A DNA stretch of 64,000 bases from VAZQ01 sp963835165 (GCA_963835165.1 CAWIGD010000044.1:62001-126000), one strand, 5' to 3'; positions 52,293 to 61,785 are shown, counted from the stretch's first letter. Numbers and translations: made by a program. The notes: generated from the letters alone by a model not told the origin.

Positions 52293-53789
52293 ATGCTTTC
52301 ACGCCGTGCCTTGCTGCTGTCGGCCGCCGCGGCCACTACGCTCGTGCCGACGCGCGCGCGTTCGCAGGCGGGGTCCTCGGCGAGGCCGGACGCAGACAAT
52401 GAACCGCCGACGGTACTGCGGCTGCAGCGCCGCGGCATCGAGGTGAACGGCAAGCCGGCGTCGGTGTACGGAATCCAGCAGCCCGCCGGTACCTTCGGCA
52501 TCAGGACCAAGGTGGGCGCCCGGTTTCGCGTCCGCGTGGAAAACCGGATCGACGAACCCAGCCTGATCCACTGGCACGGCCTTACGCCGCCCTGGCAGCA
52601 GGACGGCGTCCCCGGCATCTCCGGACCGCCGATACCGCCTGGGGGCAGCGCCGACTACGACTTCCCGCTGCGTTTCGGCGGAACGTACTGGATGCACTCG
52701 CACCAGGGCTTGCAGGAGCAACTGCTGATGTCGGCGCCGCTGATCATCCGCGATCAACGCGACCGGCCCGACCAGCAGGAAATCGTCCTGATGCTGGCTG
52801 ACTTCAGCTTCACGCCGCCGGAACAGATCTTCGCGGAGCTCAAGAAGGGCGGCAAGATGTCGATGGCGGCCCCGATGGCAGGGAGCTCGCCATCCGCTGC
52901 CGCGCCACCGAAAATGAAGGCAATGGGTCCGCCCGGAGGTGCGATGCCCGCGGGCATGGCCATGGGCGCTCCCGCCAAGCCGGATTTGAACGACGTCACC
53001 TATGATGCGTTCCTGGCCAACGACCGTACTCTCGGCGATCCCGACGTGGTGAAGGTCGAGGCCGGCGGGCGCGTGCTGTTGCGCGTCATCAACAGCTCCT
53101 CCATGAGCGCCTTTCACGTCGATCTCGGCCAGCTCGATGGCGAGCTGATCGCGGTGGACGGCTTCCAGGTCGCACCCGTGGTGGCCCGGCGCTTCCCGAT
53201 CGCGGTGGCGCAGCGGCTGGACATCCGCCTGGCGATCCCGCGCGCGCCGGCGGCGCACCCCGTGCTTGCGCTGCTCGAAGGCGAGAACAAGCAAACCGGC
53301 ATCGTCTTGCAGGCGGGGCGTGCGCAGGTCGCGCGGATTCCCGATACCGCCGGCATGGCTTCGCCGGCGCTCAATCTCGACCTGGAGAGCCGCCTGCGCG
53401 CCCTGAAGCCGCTCAGGCCGCGCAGGGCCGACCGCGTCCACACCCTGGACCTGACCGGCGAGATGGCGGGCTATATCTGGTCGATCAACAACGTGGTCTG
53501 GAACAAGGATGTCGCGCCGCTACCCCTCGCGAAGGGCGAGCGGGTCGAGCTGATCTTCGTCAACCGGACGCCGATGCCGCATCCCATGCACCTGCACGGC
53601 CACGAATTTCAGGTCGTCGAGATCGACGGCAAGCGGTTCGCCGGGGCGGTGCGCGATACCGTGCTGGTGCCGCCCGGCCGCCGGGTTGTGGTGGCGTTCG
53701 ATGCCGACAACCCCGGATTTTGGGCCCTCCACTGTCACCTGCTCTACCATCTCGAAGCCGGGATGTTCACGACCCTGCGCTACGTGTGA
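52293..53789 (+). CDS. Tat-exported multicopper oxidase
   Basis: The product has 498 residues. A twin-arginine signal (SRRALLLSAA) shows periplasmic export. Copper motifs are all kept: HWHG (93-96), HSH (135-137), HPMHLHGH near 435 and HCHLLYHLEAGM (480-491), giving the type 1 site and the trinuclear centre. A Met-rich insertion (eight Met in residues 189-224) resembles the copper-binding part of CueO/CopA-type cuprous oxidases. It probably oxidises Cu(I) to protect the periplasm, with the DUF4396 protein upstream. CGGGAGG lies before the ATG. Confidence 0.92.
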   Translation: MLSRRALLLSAAAATTLVPTRARSQAGSSARPDADNEPPTVLRLQRRGIEVNGKPASVYGIQQPAGTFGIRTKVGARFRVRVENRIDEPSLIHWHGLTPPWQQDGVPGISGPPIPPGGSADYDFPLRFGGTYWMHSHQGLQEQLLMSAPLIIRDQRDRPDQQEIVLMLADFSFTPPEQIFAELKKGGKMSMAAPMAGSSPSAAAPPKMKAMGPPGGAMPAGMAMGAPAKPDLNDVTYDAFLANDRTLGDPDVVKVEAGGRVLLRVINSSSMSAFHVDLGQLDGELIAVDGFQVAPVVARRFPIAVAQRLDIRLAIPRAPAAHPVLALLEGENKQTGIVLQAGRAQVARIPDTAGMASPALNLDLESRLRALKPLRPRRADRVHTLDLTGEMAGYIWSINNVVWNKDVAPLPLAKGERVELIFVNRTPMPHPMHLHGHEFQVVEIDGKRFAGAVRDTVLVPPGRRVVVAFDADNPGFWALHCHLLYHLEAGMFTTLRYV

Positions 53790-53885
53790 GCTGTGGGCCG
53801 CTTTGAAGGCAGCGTGCGTGGAGAGCCGCGGCAATACGGTGGAGATACCAATGCGTGTTGATGATCGTTTCCGAAATCGTTCGGA

Positions 53886-54719
53886 TTGAGTGCGTCCGTG
53901 GCTGCGGCAACCAGGTGTAAGGCCGGCTCTATCGTTCGATCGCGACGGCGGGCCGGATGGCTGGCAGCGCTCGCGCTGATCGGTTTGACGTTTTGCCTCG
54001 CACCGGAAGCAAACGCTGCATGCATCGATTTGAAACAGGCGAATAAGCTCTCGTTCGAGGGCATTTTGAACTACCGCATTTTTGCCGGCCCACCGAACTA
54101 TGAGGACGTTCGCAAAGGCGATGCGCCCGAGCCCACTTACATCCTCACGCTGACCGAACCGATTTGTGCCAGCGGAGATGAATTTGTCGATCCGGGCGAC
54201 AAGTTCCATCAGGTGCAGATTTTCCCCGGTTCCTCCGACAAAGCCGCTCAGGCGCTGTCGAGAGACCTTCGCCGTTTGGTCGGAAAGCGAGTTGTTGTGG
54301 ACGGGGCTTCGCCGTTTGGCGCGCATACCGGACATCACCATGCCCCGCTGGTGCTGCCCATAACCAGGATTTCGGTTGCTTCCGACCCCACGGAATCTTA
54401 CGGCACCGCCATGACGACCGTGCAAGCGTTTTACGCGGCACTGGGCGCGGGCAACGGTGAGGAAGCCGTCAAGTTCGTGATTCCCAAGAAGCGATCGTCC
54501 GGTCCGCTATCTGCAACTGCGATCAGCAAGTTCTATGGCAGTCTGGCCGATCCGCTCACGCTTGTTGATGTGGTTACCATTCGTTCAGGTGAGTATCGCG
54601 TACGCTACCGATATGTGGCGCCTGGTCCGCGACGCTGTGATGGAGAATCTATCGTTCGGACAATCAAAGTCGGCGGATCCAATCTGATCGAATCGATCAA
54701 GGCCGTTAGCGGGTGCTAA
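53886..54719 (+). CDS. Exported DUF4431 domain protein
   Basis: The product has 277 residues with a signal peptide (to about residue 44, ending ANA). The first part (about 46-160) fits DUF4431, ending in the typical FGAHTGHHHAPLVL. The second part (about 165-277) is not recognised; it has three Cys in all with CDGES and the C-terminal SGC. No function is known. The start is not sure: TTG at 53886 and GTG at 53898 are possible, neither with a strong ribosome-binding site. Confidence 0.65.
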   Translation: MSASVAAATRCKAGSIVRSRRRAGWLAALALIGLTFCLAPEANAACIDLKQANKLSFEGILNYRIFAGPPNYEDVRKGDAPEPTYILTLTEPICASGDEFVDPGDKFHQVQIFPGSSDKAAQALSRDLRRLVGKRVVVDGASPFGAHTGHHHAPLVLPITRISVASDPTESYGTAMTTVQAFYAALGAGNGEEAVKFVIPKKRSSGPLSATAISKFYGSLADPLTLVDVVTIRSGEYRVRYRYVAPGPRRCDGESIVRTIKVGGSNLIESIKAVSGC

Positions 54720-54786
54720 AAGCTCCGCGAAGAAAAGACGTCCCGGACGACATGCTCGGCGGTAATGCGCGTCACCTCGTGGACCG

Positions 54787-55266
54787 TCACTGGCTCTGCA
54801 GACAGCCGTCTGATCGAGGATTGATTGCGCAAAAATAGCTTTTGTCCCTGGTGCAGAAGCCCAACTTGTAGTCGGCTGCGAAGTTCGCCAGGCACGTGTT
54901 CATCCAGTCGATGTTGATCCGCGCCTTCTCAAAGTCCTCCTCCCCGCAGGACTCATCGAGGTTGGATACAACGCGGGTAAATTCTCGCGGGATCGCCTGT
55001 TTTGCTCGCTTGGAAAGGGTGTCTGCTCGCCCAAAGAGAATCTGCGAGACGGTGAGGCAATCGTTCTTGTTGGTCGGAGTCTGATCGGTTGCGACGGTTG
55101 GTGCCGGTTTCGCGGCGGGGGTGACGGGTCGCTGTTTCGCGGCCCGGTGTTTCGCCGCACTGGATGATCTCTGCTTTGCCGCATCAGCTGACGTGGCAAA
55201 CACGCACAATGAGCCCAGGGCTGCTACAAAGCACAGCGCGGCTGCCGTACGGGGTCTTCGCAGCAT
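54787..55266 (-). CDS. Exported small protein with six cysteines, function unknown
   Basis: The product has 159 residues. A signal peptide (about 1-29, ending ADA) is followed by a basic, Ala/Lys/Pro-rich linker and a conserved-looking domain (about 70-159) with six Cys (in NDCLT, DESCG, NTCLA, GFCTR, YFCAI and DGCLQ), enough for three disulfides. I do not recognise a family; similar proteins seem common in Bradyrhizobium relatives. AGGAG lies seven bases before the ATG at 55266. The frame stays open much further upstream but that part has no signals. Confidence 0.6.
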   Translation of the reverse strand: MLRRPRTAAALCFVAALGSLCVFATSADAAKQRSSSAAKHRAAKQRPVTPAAKPAPTVATDQTPTNKNDCLTVSQILFGRADTLSKRAKQAIPREFTRVVSNLDESCGEEDFEKARINIDWMNTCLANFAADYKLGFCTRDKSYFCAINPRSDGCLQSQ

Positions 55267-55462
55267 GGTGGTTCTCCTGGCGCCGGGTGCTTTGCGCCGG
55301 GCTTGGTCGATGATTCCCCCGCTCCGACGCGTCGTCACCAGCGCCTTTCGGGTGTCCGGCAGGCCGGCCTGACAACCAATCACTTGACGCGACACTTCTC
55401 CATTGATTTGATGCCTCAATCGCGCCACAAGAAAGCGCGTTTTTCGCCCAAGGGAGACGAAT

Positions 55463-55630
55463 GTGAGCCGCAATGTATCGCGAAAAGTCCAGGGCAAATC
55501 GGTCGGTTCTCGCCCCAAGAATTCATCCAAAAGAAAGCGGGCACGCACACCGCGACAGACAGATTTCAGGTCCTTCGGTTGGTATGAAAAAGCCGCTTTG
55601 TCGGTTGGCATCAGCGCTAGAGCGTCATAA
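55463..55630 (+). CDS. Possible small basic protein
   Basis: A GTG at 55463 after GGGAGA starts a 55-codon frame. The product would be very basic in the first 30 residues (SSKRKRARTPRQ) and ends FRSFGWYEKAALSVGISARAS. An 11-bp hairpin (55654-55680) lies 24 bases after its stop. I know no family. It lies in the 539-base gap between the six-Cys protein and tRNA-Ala, where nothing else is seen. Confidence 0.3.
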   Translation: MSRNVSRKVQGKSVGSRPKNSSKRKRARTPRQTDFRSFGWYEKAALSVGISARAS

Positions 55631-55653
55631 GCACTGATATCCGGTTGAGCGTC

Positions 55654-55680
55654 ACGCCGCGGTCTTTGCGACCACGGCGT
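55654..55680. other. Stem-loop upstream of tRNA-Ala
   Basis: ACGCCGCGGTC and GACCACGGCGT pair with one G-T wobble around TTTGC. No T-run follows. It may end the small open frame at 55463-55630, or have another role. Confidence 0.3.
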
Positions 55681-55805
55681 ATCTGTTGGACAGCGTCGCG
55701 TAGCGTGCTTCGTCAACGCATCGCGCCGGCGTTTCCCCATGCGTCCCCGCTCGATGACGTCTGCGAGGGCGCTTTCCTTTAAGCCATTGATCAGATGATA
55801 AAAAT

Positions 55806-55881
<76 letters not shown>

Positions 55882-55989
55882 ACGCGGGACGCGGTGTCGG
55901 GACAATCGCGTCCAAATCTCAAGGTAAATTGTAACGGCTCTCCGTTGCCGTGACCAGGATGCGGCTTGTTGCCGTCCCCGTCGGCAACG

Positions 55990-56403
55990 TCAAGTCTCCT
56001 CCTCGTCGTCGACGTCCCCGATGATGTCGGTGACGTCCTCGTCGCCTTCCTCCTGCTCTTCGATGAAAGCGGCGTCGTCCAATCCCTCGTCTTCGAGCTC
56101 GACCTCGTCCTCGGCGCCTTCAACCGCCTCGCCATCGGCGGTCTTCTTGCCCTGGGCTTCGGCGTCCGCGTCCTCGAGCGAAACGAATTCGGCCTCTGCG
56201 GTCTCCGGGACCACAGCCTCTTCTTCCGGCGCGGGTGCTGCCGCTCGCGCGGCGGCAGAGTCCGGTCGCGAGCGTGAGCTCACCGCGGCGAGCTCCAGAA
56301 CCGTGTGGCATTTCGGGCAGACAATCGGATCTTTGCTGAGATCGTAGAATTTCGCGCCGCAATTGCCGCAGAGGCGCTTAGTGCCGAGCTCGGGTTTCGC
56401 CAC
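55990..56403 (-). CDS. TIGR02300 family zinc-ribbon/acidic protein
   Basis: The product has 137 residues. The first 40 hold a zinc ribbon (LCGNCGAKFYDLSKD then CPKCH, two C-x2-C pairs) with the family's FYDL. The remaining two thirds are strongly acidic (Glu/Asp-rich tail). This fits TIGR02300, found in alphaproteobacteria next to aroA, function unknown. The GTG at 56403 follows GAGGA. It diverges from aroA. Confidence 0.88.
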   Translation of the reverse strand: MAKPELGTKRLCGNCGAKFYDLSKDPIVCPKCHTVLELAAVSSRSRPDSAAARAAAPAPEEEAVVPETAEAEFVSLEDADAEAQGKKTADGEAVEGAEDEVELEDEGLDDAAFIEEQEEGDEDVTDIIGDVDDEEET

Positions 56404-56578
56404 GGTCCGGGTTCCTCGAGGGGGTCTAAAATGAGGTGCTTCACTTGGCGAGTTGCCGTGCCAGTGTCAATAGCTCCCGAACGGCTTCCGGCGGCCCGCG
56501 CCTGCGGCCTTTCCGGCCCGGATGACGCCTGTGTAGCCTCATGCTAGAGAGCATTTTCCCGCATAAACGAGATCGCAC

Positions 56579-57913
56579 GTGGATCACGCCGCTCCATCCC
56601 CGCTCACGGCGCGCCGCGCGGGCGCCCTCAAAGGTCGCCTGCGCGTGCCCGGAGACAAGTCGATCTCCCACCGCGCCCTCATCTTCGGGGCGCTCACAGT
56701 CGGGGAGACGCGCATTTCCGGGCTGCTGGAAGGCGAGGACGTGATCAACACCGCGAAGGCCATGCGGGCGCTCGGCGCGACGGTCGAGCGGACCGGGGAG
56801 GGCGCGTGGCGCGTTCACGGTGTCGGGGTCGGCGGGTTTCGCGAGCCGCAGTCCATGCTCGACTTCGGCAATTCCGGCACAGGTTGCCGCCTGGTCATGG
56901 GCGCGGTCGCGGGCTGTCCGGTCACCGCCACGTTCGATGGCGACGCCAGCTTGCGCAAGCGGCCGATGCGACGGATTCTCGATCCTGTCGAGTTGATCGG
57001 GGCGCGAACCGTGAGCGCCACGGATGGCGGCCGTCTTCCGATCACGCTGGCTGGCGCGCGCGATCCGGTGCCCGTCGTCTATCGCACGCCGGTGCCTTCG
57101 GCCCAGATCAAGTCGGCCGTGCTGCTGGCTGGATTGGCTGCGCCCGGTGAGACCGTCGTCATCGAAACCGAAGCGAGCCGCGATCATACCGAGCGACTGC
57201 TCAAGCATTTCGGCGCCGATATCGCGGTCGAAGCCGACGGCGCTCAGGGCCGCAAGATCAGGCTCAAGGGCGAGCCCGAGCTCGTGCCCGCGCCGGTCGT
57301 CGTGCCGGCCGATCCGTCCTCGGCGGCGTTCCCGATGGTGGCGGCGCTGATCGTGCCGGGTTCGGAGGTGGTTCTCACCGACGTCATGACCAATCCGCTG
57401 CGCACCGGGCTGATCGTCACGCTGCGGGAGATGGGCGCCGACATCGACGCGCTCAACGTGCGCAGCGACGGCGGAGAAGAGATGGCGGATGTCCGTGTAC
57501 GAGGATCGGCGCTGCGTGGGGTCGAGGTGCCGGCCGCGCGCGCGCCGTCCATGATCGACGAATATCCGGTCTTGGCAGTCGCCGCGAGCTTCGCCGAAGG
57601 CACCACCGTGATGCGCGGGCTCAAGGAATTGCGCGTCAAGGAATCCGACCGGCTCGCCGCCGTCGCCGCCGGACTGCGGGCGAACGGCGTCGACGTCGAG
57701 ATCGACGGCGACGACCTGATCGTGCACGGCCGGGGACGGGCGCGCGGCGGCGGCCAGGTCTTGACCCACATGGATCACCGCATCGCCATGGCTTTCCTGA
57801 TGATGGGACTGGCAAGCGAAAAGCCGGTCGGCATCGACGATGCCGCCTTCATCGCCACGAGCTTTCCCGGTTTCGCGGCCACGATGGTCGGCCTCGGAGC
57901 TGATCTTTCATGA
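56579..57913 (+). CDS. aroA: 3-phosphoshikimate 1-carboxyvinyltransferase (EPSP synthase), class II-like
   Basis: AroA (444 residues) joins phosphoenolpyruvate to shikimate-3-phosphate in aromatic amino acid synthesis. It is the class II type as in Agrobacterium CP4: VPGDKSISHRALIFGAL at the start, APSMIDEYPVLAVAASFAEG and LRVKESDRL later. In FGNSGTGCRL the third position that is Ala100 in the CP4 enzyme (linked to glyphosate tolerance) is Gly. The GTG at 56579 is the likely start. The stop overlaps the cmk start (ATGA). Confidence 0.96.
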   Translation: MDHAAPSPLTARRAGALKGRLRVPGDKSISHRALIFGALTVGETRISGLLEGEDVINTAKAMRALGATVERTGEGAWRVHGVGVGGFREPQSMLDFGNSGTGCRLVMGAVAGCPVTATFDGDASLRKRPMRRILDPVELIGARTVSATDGGRLPITLAGARDPVPVVYRTPVPSAQIKSAVLLAGLAAPGETVVIETEASRDHTERLLKHFGADIAVEADGAQGRKIRLKGEPELVPAPVVVPADPSSAAFPMVAALIVPGSEVVLTDVMTNPLRTGLIVTLREMGADIDALNVRSDGGEEMADVRVRGSALRGVEVPAARAPSMIDEYPVLAVAASFAEGTTVMRGLKELRVKESDRLAAVAAGLRANGVDVEIDGDDLIVHGRGRARGGGQVLTHMDHRIAMAFLMMGLASEKPVGIDDAAFIATSFPGFAATMVGLGADLS

Positions 57914-58548
57914 TCATCGCCATCGATGGGCCGGCGGCCTCCGGCAAAGGCACGCTTGGCAAAAGGCTCGCCTCGCATTACGGCTTGCGGCACCTGGATA
58001 CCGGTCTGCTCTACCGTGCGGTCGCGAAGGCGTTGCTTGACGGAGGTCACTCGCCGGGCAACCGCGCCCGCGCGGTCGCCGCCGCCGAGGCGCTGGACCC
58101 GGCTGGTTTCGACGAGCCGGCCCTGAAGAGCCCGAATGTCGGCGAGGCGGCTTCGGTGGTCTCGGCCGTTCCCGAAGTCCGCGGCGCACTTCTTGGCTTT
58201 CAGCGCAATTTCGGGCGGACGCCGCCCGGGGCCGTGCTCGATGGCCGCGATATCGGGACCGTCATTTTTCCCGATGCGGATGTGAAGATTTTTCTCACCG
58301 CGACCGCCGAGATGCGCGCGCAGCGACGCGCCGCCGAGTTGGAGCGGGCCGGGAATCGCATCAGCGAAGCGGACGTGCTCGCCGATATCCGCCGCCGGGA
58401 CGAGCGCGACAGCAGCCGGGCGGCGGCCCCTTTAAGACCGGCCCCGGAAGCATACTTGCTCGACACCACGCATTTGGATATAGACGCCGCATTCCGGGCC
58501 GCCATCGACATTGTCGAAGCCGTCCGAGCAGGCCGGGCGCGCGGCTGA
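57910..58548 (+). CDS. cmk: Cytidylate kinase
   Basis: Cmk (212 residues) phosphorylates CMP and dCMP. The P-loop is IDGPAASGKGTLGKRLA at residues 4-20; LDTGLLYRAVA and LDGRDIGTVIFPDADVKIF hold the NMP-binding parts. It is coupled to aroA by a four-base overlap and followed by rpsA, the usual order. Confidence 0.97.
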   Translation: MIIAIDGPAASGKGTLGKRLASHYGLRHLDTGLLYRAVAKALLDGGHSPGNRARAVAAAEALDPAGFDEPALKSPNVGEAASVVSAVPEVRGALLGFQRNFGRTPPGAVLDGRDIGTVIFPDADVKIFLTATAEMRAQRRAAELERAGNRISEADVLADIRRRDERDSSRAAAPLRPAPEAYLLDTTHLDIDAAFRAAIDIVEAVRAGRARG

Positions 58549-58746
58549 CCGCGCTTCCGTCTTTGGAGGATGAGCCTGCTCCGCCCGCTTCTTTGATGGC
58601 GCACTGGATCTGAACCATCGTTTCGATCGCCGGGTCATCGGGCCGGGTCGCCACATTTGGCGGCTGTCGAGGTCCGCGGATTTTCGGTCCTGCGCGCGAA
58701 ACGCCATCAATCGCTATCCGGCGCCAACCGTTACCGAGGAGAGTTC

Positions 58747-60468
58747 ATGGCTACCGCCACCCAATCCGCCACACCGTCGCGTGAAGATTTCGCGCAAATG
58801 CTCGAAGAGTCCTTCACCCAGGGCAGCCCGCAGGAAGGCGCCGTCGTCAAGGGCATCGTCGTCGGGATCGAGAAGGATCTCGCCGTCATCGATGTCGGGG
58901 CCAAGACCGAGGGGCGCGTCGCGTTGCGCGAATTCGCGGCGCCGGGCCGTCAGGCGGACATCAAGATCGGCGATACGGTCGAGGTCTATCTCGAGCGCGT
59001 GGAAAACGCGCTCGGCGAGGCCGTGCTCTCGCGTGACAAGGCGCGCCGCGAGGAGAGCTGGGGCAAGCTGGAAAAGGCCTTCAGCAGCAACGAAAAGGTC
59101 CAGGGCGTCATTTTCAATCAGGTCAAGGGCGGCTTCACCGTCGACCTCGACGGCGCCGTGGCGTTCCTGCCGCGCAGCCAGGTCGATATCCGCCCGATCC
59201 GCGACGTGTCGCCTTTGATGAATCAGCCGCAGCCGTTCCAGATTCTCAAAATGGATCGGCGGCGCGGCAACATCGTCGTGTCGCGACGCACGGTGCTGGA
59301 AGAGACGCGCGCCGAGCAACGCCAGGAACTGGTGCAGAACCTCGAAGAAGGGCAGGTCATCGACGGCGTGGTCAAGAACATCACCGACTACGGCGCCTTC
59401 GTGGATCTCGGCGGCATCGATGGTCTTCTCCACGTGACCGATATCGCCTGGCGGCGTGTCAATCATCCGACCGAGGTGCTCAATATCGGCCAGCAGGTGA
59501 AGGTCAAGATCATCAAGATCAACCACGAGACCCACCGCATCTCGCTCGGCATGAAGCAGCTGCAGGACGATCCGTGGCAGGGCATCGAGGCGAAGTATCC
59601 CGTGGGCGCCCGCTACAAGGGTCGCGTGACCAACATCACGGACTACGGCGCGTTCGTGGAACTCGAGCCCGGGATCGAAGGCCTCATTCACGTCTCCGAG
59701 ATGTCATGGACCAAGAAAAACGTGCATCCCGGCAAGATCGTCTCCACCTCGCAGGAGGTGGACGTGCAGATCCTCGAGGTCGATCCGGTCAAGCGCCGAA
59801 TTTCGCTTGGTCTCAAGCAGACCATGCGCAATCCGTGGGAGGTTTTCGTCGAGAAGTATCCGCCCGGCACGCTGATCGAGGGCGAAGTCAAGAACAAGAC
59901 CGAGTTCGGACTGTTCCTTGGCCTCGATGGCGATGTCGACGGCATGGTTCACCTGTCCGACCTCGACTGGAAGCGTCCCGGCGAGCAGGTCATCGAGGAA
60001 TACAAGAAGGGCGACCAGGTCAAGGCGAAGGTGCTCGACGTCGATGTCGAGAAGGAGCGCATTTCCCTCGGCATCAAGCAGCTCGACGGCGACCCGATGG
60101 AGACGGCTGGCGACCTCAAGAAGGGATCCGTCGTCACCTGCGAAGTGACCGAGGTGAAGGAGGGGGGTCTCGAGGCGAACATCATCGGCAGCGATCTCTC
60201 GACCTTCATCAAGCGCTCCGAGCTGGCGCGCGATCGCGGCGAGCAGCGGCCGGAGCGTTTCGCCGTTGGGCAGAAAGTGGATGCTCGCATCATCCAGTTC
60301 GATCGCCGCGCCCATAAGGTGCAGGTGTCGATCAAGGCGCTCGAAGTGGCGGAGGAGAAGGAAGCGATCGCCCAATACGGTTCCTCCGATTCCGGCGCGA
60401 CCCTCGGCGATATTCTCGGCACCGCACTCAAGCGGGCAACCGAAAAGCCTGCTGAGAAAAAGGAATAG
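58747..60468 (+). CDS. rpsA: 30S ribosomal protein S1
   Basis: S1 (573 residues) brings mRNA to the 30S subunit. Six S1 (OB-fold) domains are seen; repeats such as NITDYGAFVDLGGIDGLLHV and NITDYGAFVELEPGIEGLIHV mark domains 3 and 4. The last domains have the typical KRSELARDRGEQRP. The ATG at 58747 follows GAGGAG. Length is normal for alphaproteobacteria. A 6-bp inverted repeat (GGTTGG/CCAACC) lies shortly after the stop without a T-run. Confidence 0.98.
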   Translation: MATATQSATPSREDFAQMLEESFTQGSPQEGAVVKGIVVGIEKDLAVIDVGAKTEGRVALREFAAPGRQADIKIGDTVEVYLERVENALGEAVLSRDKARREESWGKLEKAFSSNEKVQGVIFNQVKGGFTVDLDGAVAFLPRSQVDIRPIRDVSPLMNQPQPFQILKMDRRRGNIVVSRRTVLEETRAEQRQELVQNLEEGQVIDGVVKNITDYGAFVDLGGIDGLLHVTDIAWRRVNHPTEVLNIGQQVKVKIIKINHETHRISLGMKQLQDDPWQGIEAKYPVGARYKGRVTNITDYGAFVELEPGIEGLIHVSEMSWTKKNVHPGKIVSTSQEVDVQILEVDPVKRRISLGLKQTMRNPWEVFVEKYPPGTLIEGEVKNKTEFGLFLGLDGDVDGMVHLSDLDWKRPGEQVIEEYKKGDQVKAKVLDVDVEKERISLGIKQLDGDPMETAGDLKKGSVVTCEVTEVKEGGLEANIIGSDLSTFIKRSELARDRGEQRPERFAVGQKVDARIIQFDRRAHKVQVSIKALEVAEEKEAIAQYGSSDSGATLGDILGTALKRATEKPAEKKE

Positions 60469-60653
60469 GCGGGACCAGTCCGTCATCGGCTGGGTTGGCG
60501 GCGGTGGCCGCTGACCCAACCGACGCCGCGCTGCCCGCGCAAGCCTGCGAGCTGACGTGCTCTCTTGCCACAATTGCGGCCGCTTCCTGCGCGCCATTGA
60601 CCATGGCGGGGGACGGCGGCACTGTCCGTTCCACTGATCGAGGGAGATGAGCC

Positions 60654-61640
60654 ATGGCGCTCGATGCCGATACCATCGTCGATCGTCGCCGGATGCGGCG
60701 CAAGCTCACCTTCTGGCGTGTCTTCGCTACCCTCGTCGTCATCTGTGCCGTCGTTGCTGTGGGCGCCGCGTTGCGCGTGCCTGGGACCGACGTGCTGACC
60801 GGGCAGCCGGGCGGATCGATTGCACGCGTCACCATCACCGGTCTGATCCGCGGCGATCAGGAACGCGTGGAGGCGCTCGATCGGCTCGGGAAATCGCGCG
60901 CCCGCGCCGTGATCGTGCATATCAATAGCCCCGGCGGCACCACGTCCGGCTCCGAGCAGCTGCATGACTCGCTGATGCGGCTCAAGGAGCAGAAGCCGCT
61001 GGTCGTCGTGGTCGATGGGCTGGCGGCCTCGGGCGGCTACATCGCTGCGGTGGCGGCCGATCACATCGTCGCGCTGGAGACCTCCCTGGTCGGGTCGATC
61101 GGCGTGTTGTTCCAATATCCGAATGTCGCCGATCTCCTGAAAACCCTCGGCGTCAAGATCGAGGAGATCAAGTCGTCGCCGCTCAAGGCGGCGCCCAACG
61201 GCTTCGAACCGACCTCTCCCGAAGCCCGTGCGGCGATCGAGGCCGTCGTCTCGGACTCCTATGCCTGGTTCAAGGGCATGGTTAAGGCACGCCGGCAGCT
61301 CGACGACGAGATGCTGCAGCGCGTGGCCGACGGACGCGTCTTTACCGGACGCCAGGGCATTCCGCTCAAGCTCGTCGACGAGCTTGGCGACGAGCGGACG
61401 GCGATCGCCTGGCTGGCGAAGGAAAAGAACATCGATCCCAAGACGCCGGTCCGCGACTATCGGCTGCGCGACCGGCTCGGCGATTTGCCCTTCCTGCACA
61501 CAGCGATCGTGACCGGCCTCGACGCGGTGGGGCTCGGGGCGTTCGCGCGCCGCTTCGAGGAGTGGGGTGCCGTGCAGGCGATCGAGCGTCTCAACCTTGA
61601 CGGACTCCTGGCGCTTTGGCACCCTCCAACCGCGAACTAG
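60654..61640 (+). CDS. sppA: Signal peptide peptidase SppA, short form
   Basis: The product has 328 residues with one N-terminal membrane helix (about 20-40) and a single S49 peptidase domain. The catalytic Ser is in VDGLAASGGYIAAVAA and the Lys in IKSSPLKAAPNG. It cleaves remaining signal peptides in the membrane. The ATG follows GAGGGAG. It sits between rpsA and ihfB as in other Hyphomicrobiales. Confidence 0.95.
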   Translation: MALDADTIVDRRRMRRKLTFWRVFATLVVICAVVAVGAALRVPGTDVLTGQPGGSIARVTITGLIRGDQERVEALDRLGKSRARAVIVHINSPGGTTSGSEQLHDSLMRLKEQKPLVVVVDGLAASGGYIAAVAADHIVALETSLVGSIGVLFQYPNVADLLKTLGVKIEEIKSSPLKAAPNGFEPTSPEARAAIEAVVSDSYAWFKGMVKARRQLDDEMLQRVADGRVFTGRQGIPLKLVDELGDERTAIAWLAKEKNIDPKTPVRDYRLRDRLGDLPFLHTAIVTGLDAVGLGAFARRFEEWGAVQAIERLNLDGLLALWHPPTAN

Positions 61641-61741
61641 AGCAAAATGGCTTTGCGTTGAATTGCGATTTCGCTCTAAGCCTTCACTTGGTGGCATGAT
61701 GTTGTCCGGAAAGTCGGTCGCTTTTCGGGGTCGTGCTCCAG
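61638..61741. repeat. Palindromic intergenic repeat of rhizobial type
   Basis: After the sppA stop, TAGAGC and GCTCTA (61638-61680) frame a 30-base core, then a second inverted unit follows: GCATGATGTTGTCCGGAAAG and CTTTTCGGGGTCGTGC (61698-61738). The arrangement (TAGAGCAAAATGG ... GCTCTA then a GCATGAT ... CCGGAAA palindrome) is like the intergenic repeat common in Bradyrhizobium relatives. Its spread in this genome could not be checked. Confidence 0.5.
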
Positions 61742-61785
61742 CGGGCGGAACGGTTGGTCCCGCCTAGCCACGGACGGCAGCATCG

